Shown here piece by piece: positions 12,603-57,822 of a stretch of DNA of 64,000 bases. Source of the stretch: Pleodorina starrii (taxonomy: Eukaryota; Chlorophyta; Chlorophyceae; Chlamydomonadales; Volvocaceae); assembly GCA_030267565.1 (NCBI GenBank), contig BRXU01000001.1:806001-870000 (forward strand), written 5' to 3'. The notes beneath the pieces are model-generated. The model did no database searches. It saw only the letters and a program-made list of their open reading frames with translations, and was not told the origin of the DNA. Each line of letters starts with the position of its first letter. The stretch's first letter is position 1. The position numbers and the translations under genes were made by a program.

Positions 12603-13489
12603 GCAGCCAGCCACCGTCCACGGCCGGGTGGTTGGGAGATAAGAGTCCCAATGCCTGCAGCGCCGCTCGCCGGGTAGGCGGCGGCCTCGCTCGTCGCTCC
12701 CCGCTCCTCACTCCTCCCGGATCGCTATCGTCGTTCGTGCTTCCTCTCCCATACTCTTTCCCATACTAAGCTCTACCATACAATACCATGGATCTTGTGG
12801 CAAGGCTGAGGCGTAGGGCTCTTTGCCTGACGTTGCCGCTCCAGATGTTTGGCCTGACGGAGGCGGCTGCTGTGCCATACTGTCCCAAGCATAACAAGCA
12901 AGGGCTGCTGGTTGCGCAAGCTGTTCAGAAGTCGATGGGCGGTTGGTGGGTCTACCCTGTTGAGATGGCCGGTTGTAGTTGATAGGAGCCTGGGAGCGCC
13001 TGCTGCTGACCGAGGCATGGAGGCTGGCCGCCGCCCTACAAACGCACGTACGTGTTGCCTGGGGTGGTGAAGTGGGGCGTGCTCTATCTGAGGTGCTGCG
13101 TGTAGCAAGATTACGGTAGGCACACACTGAGGTTGGTTGCTTGCTTTCCGTCGGCGGATGTGTTTGTGAGCGTTGCTGCCACCCGCTTCGGTCCTGTTGT
13201 TTGTTGTGGTTGATGATGTTTCAACAAATAAAGGGCTTCAGACACTCGGAAGGGTAGGGCCAGCCAGCGGGCGGGCCAGCGGGCGGGCGGGCGGGTTCTA
13301 CCGCTACGCGTAAATTGTGGGCTTCCGAAGTTTGTCGGGAGCGACCAGGCGCGGGAGTCGTCCGGGGATGCCTGCTAATACATACATACATTTGTTGTGT
13401 CTGCTGGGCCGGGTGTGACGGAGTCTCCTCCCCCCCAAATATCAAGCTAATGCAGCAGCTCGACGGCGTGCCGCCTATGCCTCCCATCC

Positions 13490-14160
13490 CTCATGCCCGC
13501 CCTTCCCCGCCCCGCCCGGTACGGCGGTGCGTGTCCATTCAGTTAGTTGTTCGCGGGTCGCGACGGCGCGTTGCCATGCCACGCACCCACACCGGCATTG
13601 GATAACTCGCTCGTGGAGCTCAACTGCCACTGCGCACTTCCTAGATAGATGAGCGCAATAAAATAAGGAACGCAAAGAACCCCACGCACAGGTACAGAAA
13701 CCTGCCTGCGTGTCGCGCGCGCCGCCGCCGTTCAAGTAAGCTGCGCGTTGCCGAGCCGAGCGTTGCCTCAACGAATAACAACCCTAAAACCCTAAAATCC
13801 CTGAAACCCAACCCCTAAACCCTAAAACCCTGACCTCAGAAATGCACCGAGTATGGTACGGTAGCTAGGATAGGAGCGCACAAGCAACCATAACGCCAGG
13901 CAGGATCGCATCCCTCATGCCCTTCCCCCACCCAGTACGTAGGTACCGCGATGCGTGTCCATTCAGCAGTTGGTCGCGGGCTAGCTAGTTGCGGCGCGTT
14001 GCCATGCATGTCACCCGCACCCGAGCTCAACTAACAATGCGCACTTTATATATTTGAACCCAATTAAAAAATGAATACAGAAAAAACCCACAGGTACAGA
14101 AACCTGCGTGTCGCGCGCGCCGCCGCCGCTGTCAAATAAAGCTGCGCGCGAGAGAGAGTT
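13490..14160 (+). repeat. Tandem duplication (unit about 415 bp) flanking a telomere-like tract
   Basis: Blocks starting near 13490 and 13905 share GTGTCCATTCAG, GGCGCGTTGCCATGC, ACAGGTACAGAAACCTGC and GTGTCGCGCGCGCCGCCGCCG in the same order. They have diverged by substitutions and small indels, so this is an old duplication. No coding capacity is evident. Confidence 0.7.
13780..13831 (-). repeat. Interstitial telomere-like tract
   Basis: Several imperfect CCCTAAAA units, equal to TTTTAGGG on the other strand, the telomere repeat known from Chlamydomonas. It sits between the two copies of the 415-bp duplication, as expected for repair-associated insertion. Confidence 0.7.
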
Positions 14161-14724
14161 GCCTCGGACGATTTTGCTCCGAAACCTCCTGCCGTGCATT
14201 GCGAGATCACGAAAGTGTTCCCTAACAAACGCGTCGTCAATTCCTAACAAACGCGTTCGTAAATGTCTGGTCATGTGTCTGACTGGTTTTACCGGTTTAG
14301 AAGGGTATCGTAGCAAATAAAGCGTACAAAGTAACAGCCATGAAGAGCACCTTGTTTGTTATTAGGGGCCTCGCGACCCCGGCTCGCCACAAGACTTTAG
14401 GCATACCTCTGCGTCTGCTGGCCGCCTACGTTATAGAACATCGCAGTCATCACCCAGCACACCCGCTGCTGTCTGCAAACTTCGCACTACTTGCTATTGT
14501 ATCTTTGGTTGTCGCCGACCTGACTTCTTGGAACTCTTGATTGGAAATGTTTGATACGCTTCAGTAAGTTTGGGGAGTTTGGTAAACCTAGCATGCATGC
14601 GCGTCGTTCCCAAAGCTGCTGCTGGGACGTTGCTAGAGACATGTCTATCTGGTGCGTATGTATGTGGCCACCCGAAGCCGTCGCTGACCTGCCTGTGCTT
14701 TCTTCTATATGCTGCATATCACCA

Positions 14725-14844
14725 TTTCAGTCTTTGACTGTTGTCCGAGCAGCGGCGATCACTGCTGCTGCCTCCTCCGAGCAACGGGCCGTAATTGGCG
14801 ACTGGCACTTGCGCTACACCTGCAACTCCGTCTATGACTTCAAG
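14725..14844 (+). pseudogene. Possible degenerate exon related to the last MaoC exon
   Basis: After a plausible acceptor (CACCATTTCAG) the frame reads towards WHLRYTCNSVYDFK and stops at a GTAAGT donor. That segment resembles LELRYPCALTAEFK in the final MaoC exon 2.7 kb upstream, in spacing and in the LRY, C and FK positions. No other MaoC exon was found nearby, so this is at best a fragment of a duplicated gene. The similarity is short and may be chance. Confidence 0.27.
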
Positions 14845-15834
14845 TAAGTCTTCTTAGAGAGGTATATTTGTGTAAGGGCGGAATAGAATAGATTGTCCGT
14901 CTCGGGAGTTTACTTCTCTATCTAAGGCGCACACCGTCAACCGAAGCCTTGGTGAAGCTCTGCAGCAGCCTGCCTACCTTCTCAACGAACGTGACGTACA
15001 TGTATGCGTGCATATATGTGCACCAAATAAACTCGAATCCTCATCATGCGTCCAACCTCCGCCGTCCTTGCTTGCCATGCGCAGGCGCCGCTACCTCCGC
15101 TCACGTGGCGGCAGTGGATTGCGTGTTCGAGGGCTGTCTTATGAGGCTGTCCATGGTCGGCCGCTGGGGGAACTGGCTGATGATGCGGGACCCGAGGGTG
15201 AGGGAGGGGCAACGGGCCCGGGCATGGCAGGGAGGGAGCGAGGATCCGCCGGGCAGGGTTTGGCGTGAGCGAGCAAGGGACCTTGCTATCTAGCTAGCAA
15301 GGGAGGATTCAAGCGGTGCAGCAGCGAGGCTATCACCCTCGGCAGCCTGGGCTGCCTATTGGGTTTGCAGCCCAGGCCTAATACTCAGTACGTACGACAG
15401 CCGGGACGCACGCAGTGATCCACGCACTCAGCAGTACGACAGCTGGCGGGGCGGGGCGCACATATAGTAGGAGAGCCGGGACGCACACAAGCAAGCACTA
15501 GATATATGTTTGGATGTATGGCATGCATGACGCACGAATATTTAGGTCAGATGCTCAACGTGGTCGACGACCCAGGTCGGCCTACGTACAGGCGCCACGC
15601 ACGAGCACCTTTAGCAGCGCCGACGGGCGACCCATCAACTTGATTGTATATTTTATCTATCCAGCAGGGGCAGTAACCTGCTTCGGACGGCACGCATCCG
15701 CCCTCCGGCCCTCAATCCAACCTAAACGCGGCTGTTTATTTCTGCTATCCCCATCCTGTGCAGATTCGACAAGCGGCGGTTGATGAGGCCTCCGACCTCC
15801 TGAAAGGGTCAGCACTCTCCCTGCTGCGACTGTG

Positions 15835-17065
15835 GTGGTCGCTTCAGCGGCCCGGCGCTCCACGGTCTCGCGCACCGTCGCAGCCTCGCGAGCTGCGGCC
15901 TCACCCCCGGCGTACTGGGGCAACACGACCCGCGGTCGGTCATTCGCTCGGTAGCACCCGAACTGCCTGCAACTGGCTGGCGGCCCTCTGTACCTCGTAG
16001 ATTTCAATGTCGAAGTCCGTAAAGTGCACGTCAAACGGGGTTTCCCCGGTGACCTGGAGGATGAAGGGTCGGGCCGGGGGCTGCTGGGCCTTAGGCTTGA
16101 GCGTGATAATCCACTTGTCTGCAGCCGGGACGGCGGGCATGATGTTGAAGTTGATGTACCGCGTCACCGTTTTCAGCCATTACTGGCTGCAGCTGCGAGA
16201 TGACGGTGTCATGTGAAAGGCCGGGCGGCCAGCCATATGTGAGCACGTTTACAGGTCGGGGTCGCAGGTAGCTGCCACACTCCTTGGCAGTCCAGCTCAG
16301 CGTGCGGCCCCCCGCCCGGAAGGGCGCTGACGTCAAGCGGCTGTAGGCGTCCAGGAGGTTGGGGAGAGCTTCCCGGGCCCCCTTGCACATTGCCAGCTCC
16401 ATCTGCCCTTGGGTGCTGCCCGGCACGTGCGCAATCTCCACATGGCCGTTGGTGCTTATTCCGAGTGGTGTCGGGCAGCACCCAAGGGCAGATGGAGCTG
16501 GCAATGTGCAAGGGGGCCCGGGAAGCTCTCCCCAACCTCCTGGACGCCTACAGCCGCTTGGCGTCAGCGCCCTTCCGGGCGGGGGGCCGCACGCTGAGCT
16601 GGACTGCCAAGGAGTGTGGCAGCTACCTGCGACCCCGACCTGTAAACGTGCTCACATATGGCTGGCCACCCGGCCTTTCACATGACACCATCGTCTCGCA
16701 GCTGCAGCCAGTAATGGCTGAAAACGGCGACGCGGTACATCAACGTCCGCATCATGCCCGCCGTCCCGGCTGCAGACAAGTGGATTATCACGCTCAAGCC
16801 TAAGGCCCAGCCCCCGGCCCAACCCTTCATCCTCCAGGTCACCGGGGAAACCCCGTTTGACGTGCACTTTACGGACTTCGACATTGAAATCTACGAGGCA
16901 CTGAGGGCCGCCAGCCAGCTGCAGGCAGTTCGGGTGCTACCGAATGACCGACCGCGGGTCGTGGTGCCCCAGTACGCCGGGGGCGAGGCTGCAGCTCGCG
17001 AGGCTGCGACGGTGCACGAGACCGTGGAGCGCCGGGCCGCAGCAGCGACCACTGAAGCGACCGCC
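15835..17065. repeat. Large inverted repeat (palindrome) of LINE ORF1
   Basis: Arms of about 590 bp (15835-16422 and 16469-17065) are near-identical in opposite orientation around a 46-bp spacer. Both arms encode the same ORF1-type segment (AADKWIITLKPKAQ, GETPFDVHFTDFDIEIYE), on the minus strand on the left and the plus strand on the right. Confidence 0.85.
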
Positions 17066-18190
17066 ACAGCGGTGGTGCGGGCGGCTAGTGCAGCCCAGGC
17101 CGCCACCACAGCCGCCATGGGGAACGGCATCCCGGCGGTCAACGTATTGGGTGCCACTGAGGGCAACACCCAGCAGCCGGGACTACCCTCACCACCCCCG
17201 CCGCTACTGCAGGACAACACCGTCTGGCCCCAGCTGCCTACCCAGCAGCTGCACCCGGCGGCTCTCCCCCCGCCCCCGCCCCCGCCCCGGCTACAGCCAC
17301 GGCGGGGTACCCTCATCACCAGCCCCGTGGACAGCCCTCGCCCAGCCAACATCGCCGGGCAACAACACCACACCCCGAGAAACCATCGGCAGCCGTCAGC
17401 AGCGGACGACCTGGCAGCCCACACCCAAGCCGCGCTGGACCAGGGCTCGGGACGCACACCACAGTGTTGAATCCAGCACACCTCCAGCACTGAACACGCG
17501 GCCATCAGCCCCGCCACGGCTGCAGCAAACGCCGGCGGCAGCAACGGCCAAGGTGCCCGCGGGCGGGAGGAGGGGGAGGACGGCCGACCCTGGCAGCGCT
17601 AGCGCCACTCTAGCCGAGACCCCTCACCGGACCGCGCCATGGGCGACGCCAGGGCTGGACAGCTCATGCCCGACCAGCCCGGCCTTCCCGTTAGCTTCAA
17701 CCACTTCTCAACCTCCTCACCAGGCTGGGTGAGGCAGAACACGATCAGTAATGGCCAGGCACCGCAGCTGCCGCCGGGCTGGGAGCCCCCGCCTCAGGAT
17801 AGGCTCCCACAACGTCAGAGGCTTGCTGGGGGCCCCTCACCAGGGCCTCCATATCCGTACCCTCAGACTACTGCGTTTGGGATCAAGAGCACCTGGACAT
17901 TGTATGTATCCAAGAAACGCACGTCACCTCTGATCGCATACTGCAAACCCGACAGGCGCTTTTCAACCTTTTAGAGGGCTACACATTGGACACTGGGCGT
18001 CATGGTAGAACCCAGCACCGGCTGGCAAGCAACAGTGGTGGCACAGCCATCCTGATCCGCCATGCCTTGCTATCATCGGGCACCTTGGCCTTCCATGGAG
18101 AGGACAGGAGATGGGCGCCAGCGTTTTACTTCAAAAATCCCGGGGAATTCACTATTCCGAACCAAGGAGTGAACTTTCGGGGTAAATCAA
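16469..18190 (+). mobile_element. LINE (L1-like), 5' part: ORF1 and start of endonuclease
   Basis: The plus strand carries an ORF1-like protein in two frames (16390-16803, then 16754-17470 and 16944-17732). It begins with a structured segment (LSWTAKECGSYL, VTGETPFDVHFTDFDIEIYE) and ends with an Ala-, Pro- and Gln-rich tail. Downstream, 17795-18120 encodes an apurinic-type endonuclease start: RIGSHNVRGLLG, then in the next frame LDIVCIQETHVTSD and GGTAILIRH. The Asn of SHNVRG and the Glu of QETH match the family's metal-binding residues. Frameshifts near 16735 and 17875 show the copy is dead. The reverse transcriptase is missing; a LINE 3' end resumes at 18.9 kb. Confidence 0.82.
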
Positions 18191-18199
18191 CTTTTATCC

Positions 18200-18830
18200 T
18201 TAGCCGTGAGGCACGGGGGGGGGGGCCTCACCCCCCCAGACCCCCCCATTAACGAAGTCTTGAAGTCCGCCAGACAACACTGATTGGATTTGTGTCCATG
18301 CCACACAGCGCACACGGTGTAAGCACAGCAAGCGCCACCCAAGAGCCAGGCCATCTGCCGGTGTCATGGTCCACGCCGATACCAATGGGAGCCTCCACGG
18401 CCTCACCGCCCTCGCCCTCGCAGTCCGCATCCGTGTTGTCCACGCCATCGGTGTTCCCATTCTCGCTGTCGCTGTCCTCGCCTCCGCTGCTATCGCTGTC
18501 ATCCGCAATAACAGCGAAGTTGCGCTTAAGCTTGCCCGTATTCTTAGAAAGAACCGGGGTGGCAGCGTTGTCGCCACCTACGTATAGCGGGTTGCAGCAT
18601 TGCCGATGCGATGGCAACGCCCACAACTAACGCCACTCGCCGGTACGCCCCCGCCATTACCGTTTATTGGTGTATATTGCTGCTTAAGTGGCCTTCCGCG
18701 CGTGATATCCTTACTTTCGTAGTACTTTGAAGCGCTCGGGCCAGTCAAGAATGCTCCTATTCCACGTTGACCAACGGGTGTGACCTTTGTCTTATTGTCC
18801 ATTTTGTCTCATATCTATATCTATGTAAGA
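18200..18830 (-). mobile_element. Unidentified insertion between LINE fragments, with two minus-strand frames
   Basis: Minus-strand frames 18802-18578 (begins MDNKTKVTPVGQRGIGAFL, includes CGRCHRIGN) and 18626-18249 (acidic Ser/Asp-rich run, DDSDSSGGEDSDSEN, later CALCGMD) overlap and probably represent one protein broken by a frameshift. The left edge has a hairpin-prone run of G and C (18210-18247). It separates the 5' and 3' LINE pieces, so it may be a later insertion. I cannot assign it to a family; a transposon-encoded protein is a guess. Confidence 0.4.
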
Positions 18831-18869
18831 GTAGAGTTTAGGCCTGGCTTTTGGACGGCCGAAGGCTTA

Positions 18870-19620
18870 ATAAGGAATGAATTTGGCGGAAGGAACGAGA
18901 TAATACCATGGCGGGAATGCTCAAGGATTCGGCGCAATGTGAGACACATGCGTGTGGCAACTTCGGTGGGACAACGAGAACAAGGAGGTTGGCGTTGGAC
19001 GGGTTCCCAGCGTTCCCGATGCACCGCACGCAGCGTGAACGCGGACAACCGGCAGCGATATGCCCGTGCGGCGCGCATATGCGTGCAGGTGATATAAGGC
19101 ATTATTTCTGGGATTGTACAGTTGCCAAAGCCCTGAGAGAGGAGATGTATGGAGACGGAACTAGATTACTTTGGTACGACGATGGATAGAAAGAGCATTT
19201 GGTTAGCCATTCCCCCTTTGACGGTACATATGTATGTTTGGGAGGTTGTGTGCCTGGCAGCGATAAGCGCGCTTGGCGTGGGAAGGCGGTTGCTGTATAG
19301 GGAGGGCGGTGGAGATACCCTTACATCTTCGATCCTAAACAAGATAACGCGCAACAGTGGTGGCGGATTTTCGGGGACGATTGACTGCCTTAGCGGCGCA
19401 GGATATTCCTTTGCGGGGTTGGGACTGCTCAGGTTTCCTCTTTAGGCCGGTCCCAGAGCGGGGGAGGTTTTGCCTTGACTCCGATTCCCTTTTGCCTTTC
19501 CCTTCGCTAGCAAGGATACCAATTCGCTTCAGGGAATCGTTGAAAATATTCATTTCCCAGCGTGGGGTCCCTTTCCAATGGGGCGATTTCGCCGGTGAAT
19601 TGGTTAGTGGCCTGGTCTAG
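18870..19620 (+). mobile_element. LINE 3' fragment (reverse-transcriptase C-terminal zinc knuckle)
   Basis: The frame at 18908-19189 contains CPCGAHMRAGDIRHYFWDC, the Cys-His pattern found at the C-terminus of many LINE ORF2 proteins. It is followed in shifted frames by residual coding sequence. It lacks the catalytic domain and could be the other end of the LINE whose 5' part lies at 16.5-18.2 kb, on the same strand. Confidence 0.7.
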
Positions 19621-19737
19621 ATAGATGTTCTTTTGAACCTAAGACCCACAGAGTCGTGAGATCGCACTATGTAGACGTCATCCAGCTCCTCTGTAATTAA
19701 TTAATCTACACTCGAGGCACTGCCATTGCAACCGCCA

Positions 19738-19779
19738 GCTCGCTTCCCTCGCTTCCCTCGCTTCCCTCGCTTCCCTCGA
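19738..19779 (+). repeat. Short tandem repeat of GCTTCCCTC
   Basis: About four to five perfect 9-bp units. The flanking 19620-19900 has no gene I can see. Confidence 0.8.
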
Positions 19780-19918
19780 CGTTTCTGCACCACGTGGTGT
19801 AGCTCGAGCCTCTACGCTATACACCACATACTTGATTACCGTACTCTTCACACGTGACTATAAGCGTCCGGTACAGCAACGAACAATAATGAGCTGCCTA
19901 CCTATGCGCCTCACCTTT

Positions 19919-20252
19919 GTCAGCGTAGCTCAATTGGTAGAGCACTCGCTTGTCAATGCGGTGGTCATGGGTTCGATCCCATGCTTGGTCGAATTGGTAA
20001 TGGGTAGATGTGGGTTCGAATCCCACCGCTGACCCCTGCTAGTAGCCAGGGTGAATAACGGTGAGTCCGGCCCGCTAAACTCCGGATCGTGCATGGCCGC
20101 TCGAGAAAATGTCCCAGATCAATCAGTCCGCCCGTCAGGTCTGACTCACCCTGGTGATCGCGCCGAACGGAGAAGAAATTACTCCGTAGGCCCGGTCCCC
20201 TTAACACACGCGAGAGTCTGTCTCCGCGTAAAATTAATTAATTAATTAATTA
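19919..20252 (+). mobile_element. tRNA-Asp-like SINE with (ATTA)n tail
   Basis: The head folds as a tRNA: acceptor GTCAGCG (19919) pairs with CGCTGAC (20027-20033); the A box is TAGCTCAATTGGTAGAGC and the anticodon-loop-like TTGTCAA gives GTC (Asp). There are two T-arms, ATGGGTTCGATCCCAT and GTGGGTTCGAATCCCAC. A roughly 220-bp unrelated body ends in a run of ATTA units (20233-20252). tRNA-Asp-related SINEs are known in Chlamydomonas. A 115-nt head and the tail argue against a working tRNA gene. Confidence 0.78.
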
Positions 20253-20367
20253 ACGCCTCACATTTTCATAGTCAAGTTTGACGGCACCGTAACCGGTGGC
20301 GATATCAGAAGTATTATACCATCACACGTTCACGACTTGCTTGGGGTCTGCGGCGCAAAAGCCCAAC

Positions 20368-53831
<33,464 letters not shown>

Positions 53832-53874
53832 GTGAGTGCCGTACGTTCGGCAGGGCAGGGTACAGGTGGGCCCT

Positions 53875-54385
53875 ACATACATACATACATACATACATAC
53901 ATACATACATACATACATACATACATACATACATACATACATACATACATACATACATACATACATACATACATACATACATACATACAAACATACATAC
54001 ATACATACATACATACATACATACATACATACATACATACATACATACATACATACATACATACATACATACATACATACATACATACATACATACATAC
54101 ATACATACATACATACATACATACATACATACATACATACATACATACATACATACATACATACATACATACATACATACATACATACATACATACATAC
54201 ATACATACATACATACATACATACATACATACATACATACATACATACATACATACATACATACATACATACATACATACATACATACATACATACATAC
54301 ATACATACATACATACATACATACATACATACATACATACATACATACATACATACATACATACATACATACATACATACATACA

Positions 54386-54419
<34 letters not shown>

Positions 54420-54426
54420 CATACAT
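53875..54426 (+). repeat. (ACAT)n microsatellite, first and longest array
   Basis: About 138 units with two single-base interruptions, starting about 45 bp after the last visible oxidase exon. Nine further arrays separate the retroposon blocks: 55043-55312, 55811-56242, 56821-57060, 57559-57822, 58401-58546, 59163-59498, 60077-60246, 60863-61208 and 61707-62050. A very short one lies at 62629-62642. Confidence 0.98.
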
Positions 54427-55040
54427 ACCGGCGTAGCTCAAGTTGGTAGAGCACCGGGTTAGTAACCGGCGGGTCTGGAGTTCGATCCCCAGAGTCGGCA
54501 CTAACTTAACCGGAAGACGTGGGATCGTACCCCACCGCTGGTCCCCCGGGTGAAAGAGATCGGGGTGTCGAAGGCTGGAGACAATGGTGTCCTCTGGTGC
54601 GCGGGGTGGCTGGAGTGGGATGCCACCAAGAAGACTACAACGCTGCCGCTGAGCAGTGGTGGAGGAATGAGTCTGCATAGGGCCTGGACCAGACTGCATA
54701 GCAGGTGGTGGTTGGATAACTAAGATCGGGCGGCGGCAGGCTTCCGAAGGATATAGGAGGTGGCAATGGCACCGGTGTGAGTGCCCTGGTAGATTACGCA
54801 GCTGTAGAGCATGCGTTCGGTGGACTGAGGACAGTAGACGCCTGGGGCTAGCTTAACTGGCACATGGACAATCAGGTGGACGCTGTCCTGTGACGATTAC
54901 GGCACAGCGGTTAGCACTTCCCGGTGCAGTGTGCGGACAAGGTGGTACGCCCCTCCTCAGCAGAGGAGTGCTTCGGCGGTCTCCCGTATGTGGGCGGGTT
55001 AGCGCCCCCGGCCAGTGTCGGCCCGGCAGATATGTAACAG

Positions 55041-55042
<2 letters not shown>
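54427..55042 (+). mobile_element. SINE family 1, full-length copy A1 (tRNA-Thr-like head)
   Basis: Acceptor ACCGGCG (54427) pairs with CGCTGGT (54536-54542). D-arm TAGCTCAAGTTGGTAGAGC and anticodon loop TTAGTAA (AGT, Thr) follow, then a first T-arm GGAGTTCGATCCCC and a second T-arm GTGGGATCGTACCCCAC. The body is about 400 bp; the tail GCAGATATGTAACAGTT is followed by (ACAT)n. Confidence 0.8.
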
Positions 55043-55071
<29 letters not shown>

Positions 55072-55312
55072 CATACATACATACATACATACATACATAC
55101 ATACATACATACATACATACATACATACATACATACATACATACATACATACATACATACATACATACATACATACATACATACATACATACATACATAC
55201 ATACATACATACATACATACATACATACATACATACATACATACATACATACATACATACATACATACATACATACATACATACATACATACATACATAC
55301 ATACATACATAC

Positions 55313-55810
55313 CCCCCGGCCTCTCCGGGGCCGTCGTAGTAGGAGTAGTAGCAGGGGTAGGGCGCGCGCTGTCTTGGGTTCTCCTTTGGTGCTGACCGCT
55401 CACGAGCCGGACCAAGCTCGGGGCAGGTTCTCAGCGCTTTGTTTTCGCGCCTAGAGGAGCACCGCCAGCCGGTAGCAGGCCGGCCGGGCGCCCCGGCGCT
55501 GCAAGGACTTCAGGGCGGGCAGGACAGCGCGGGCGCCGCGTAGTGCGCCGGCGCGACTGCTGTTTGTGCGGACGAAGGGCCCAGCTGCCGTATAAGGCAG
55601 GCTGTGAGCTCAAGCTTTTGGGGAGCCGCTGCGCCGTACACCCGTATATGGGGTATACGACGCAGCCAGCTCTGCGTCGAGCAGGAGGGGGTAGCGGCCC
55701 CTCACGCCCTTCTCCCACCGCAAGGGGGAGAGTTCTTAGGCGGTCTTTCCGTCGGGGCTGGGTTAGCAGCCCCTGGCCAGCGTCAGGGCCCGGTCAGATA
55801 CTGTAACGAC
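55313..55810 (+). mobile_element. LINE-like partner block B1
   Basis: A GC-rich 498-bp block without a tRNA head. Its last 110 bp (CCGCAAGGGGGAGAG, GGCGGTCT, GGGTTAGC, CCCCTGGCCAGCGTC, CAGATACTGTAACGAC) align with the SINE family 1 tail, and it also ends in (ACAT)n. Likely a 5'-truncated copy of the LINE that mobilises the SINE. Confidence 0.65.
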
Positions 55811-56242
55811 ACATACATACATACATACATACATACATACATACATACATACATACATACATACATACATACATACATACATACATACATACATACATAC
55901 ATACATACATACATACATACATACATACATACATACATACATACATACATACATACATACATACATACATACATACATACATACATACATACATACATAC
56001 ATACATACATACATACATACATACATACATACATACATACATACATACATACATACATACATACATACATACATACATACATACATACATACATACATAC
56101 ATACATACATACATACATACATACATACATACATACATACATACATACATACATACATACATACATACATACATACATACATACATACATACATACATAC
56201 ATACATACATACATACATACATACATACATACATACATACAT

Positions 56243-56820
56243 ACCGGCGGGTCTGGAGTTCGATCCCCAGAGTCGGCACTAACTTAACCGGAAGACGTGG
56301 GATCATACCCCACCGCTGGTCCCCCGGGTGAAAGAGATCGGGGTGTCGAAGGCTGGAGACAATGGTGTCCTCTGGTGCGCGGGGCGGCTGGAGTGGGATG
56401 CCACCATGAAGACTACAACGCTGCCGCAGAGCAGTGGTGGAGGACTGAGTCTGCATAGGGCCTGGACCAGACTGCATAGCAGGTGGTGGTTGGATAACTA
56501 AGATCGGGCGGCGGCAGGCTTCCGAAGGATATAGGAGGTGGCAATGGCACCGGTGTGAGTGCCCTGGTAGATTACGCAGCTGTAGAGCATGCGTTCGGTG
56601 GACCGAGGACAGTAGGCGCCTGGGGCTAGCTTAGCTGGCACATGGACAATCAGGTGGACGCTGTCCTGTGACGATTACGGCGCAGCGGTTAGCACTTCCC
56701 GGTGCAGTGTGCAGACAAGGTGGTACGCCCCTCCTCAACAGAGGAGTGCTTCGGCGGTCTCCCGTATGTGGGCGGGTTAGCGCCCCCGGCCAGTGTCGGC
56801 CCGGCAGATATGTAACAGTT
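56243..56820 (+). mobile_element. SINE family 1, head-deleted copy C1
   Basis: Starts ACCGGCGGGTCTGG, lacking the D-arm and anticodon arm. Shares diagnostic changes with C2-C4 (GATCATACC, ACCATGAAG, CGCAGAGCAG) that separate them from the A copies. Confidence 0.8.
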
Positions 56821-57060
56821 ACACATACATACATACATACATACATACATACATACATACATACATACATACATACATACATACATACATACATACATAC
56901 ATACATACATACATACATACATACATACATACATACATACATACATACATACATACATACATACATACATACATACATACATACATACATACATACATAC
57001 ATACATACATACATACATACATACATACATACATACATACATACATACATACATACATAC

Positions 57061-57558
57061 CCCCCGGCCTCTCCGGGGCCGTCGTAGTAGGAGTAGTAGC
57101 AGGGGTAGGGCGCGCGCTGTCTTGGGTTCTCCTTTGGTGCTGACCGCTCACGAGCCGGACCAAGCTCGGGGCAGGTTCTCAGCGCTTTGTTTTCGCGCCT
57201 AGAGGAGCACCGCCAGCCGGTAGCAGGCCGGCCGGGCGCCCCGGCGCTGCAAGGACTTCAGGGCGGGCAGGACAGCGCGGGCGCCGCGTAGTGCGCCGGC
57301 GCGACTGCTGTTTGTGCGGACGAAGGGCCCAGCTGCCGTATAAGGCAGGCTGTGAGCTCAAGCTTTTGGGGAGCCGCTGCGCCGTACACCCGTATATGGG
57401 GTATACGACGCAGCCAGCTCTGCGTCGAGCAGGAGGGGGTAGCGGCCCCTCACGCCCTTCTCCCACCGCAAGGGGGAGAGTGCTTAGGCGGTCTTTCCGT
57501 CGGGGCTGGGTTAGCAGCCCCTGGCCAGCGTCAGGGCCCGGTCAGATACTGTAACGAC
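57061..57558 (+). mobile_element. LINE-like partner block B2
   Basis: Nearly identical to B1; differs at GAGTGCTTAGG versus GAGTTCTTAGG. Confidence 0.65.
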
Positions 57559-57822
57559 ACATACATACATACATACATACATACATACATACATACATAC
57601 ATACATACATACATACATACATACATACATACATACATACATACATACATACATACATACATACATACATACATACATACATACATACATACATACATAC
57701 ATACATACATACATACATACATACATACATACATACATACATACATACATACATACATACATACATACATACATACATACATACATACATACATACATAC
57801 ATACATACATACATACATACAT

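Noticed and set aside
19919..20033. Working tRNA-Asp gene
   Set aside because: The head is 115 nt with two T-arms, and the sequence continues as a SINE body with an (ATTA)n tail.
20305..20320. CRESS-virus nonanucleotide-like AAGTATTATACC
   Set aside because: No stem-loop surrounds it, and it lies 4 kb from the viral element.
20296..20367. Upstream in-frame ATG for the peroxidase-oxidase gene
   Set aside because: Starting at 20368 places the hydrophobic signal segment near the N-terminus; the upstream 24 residues add no signal features.
54427..54542. Working tRNA-Thr gene
   Set aside because: Same double T-arm layout, repeated four times with one retroposon body and ACAT tail.
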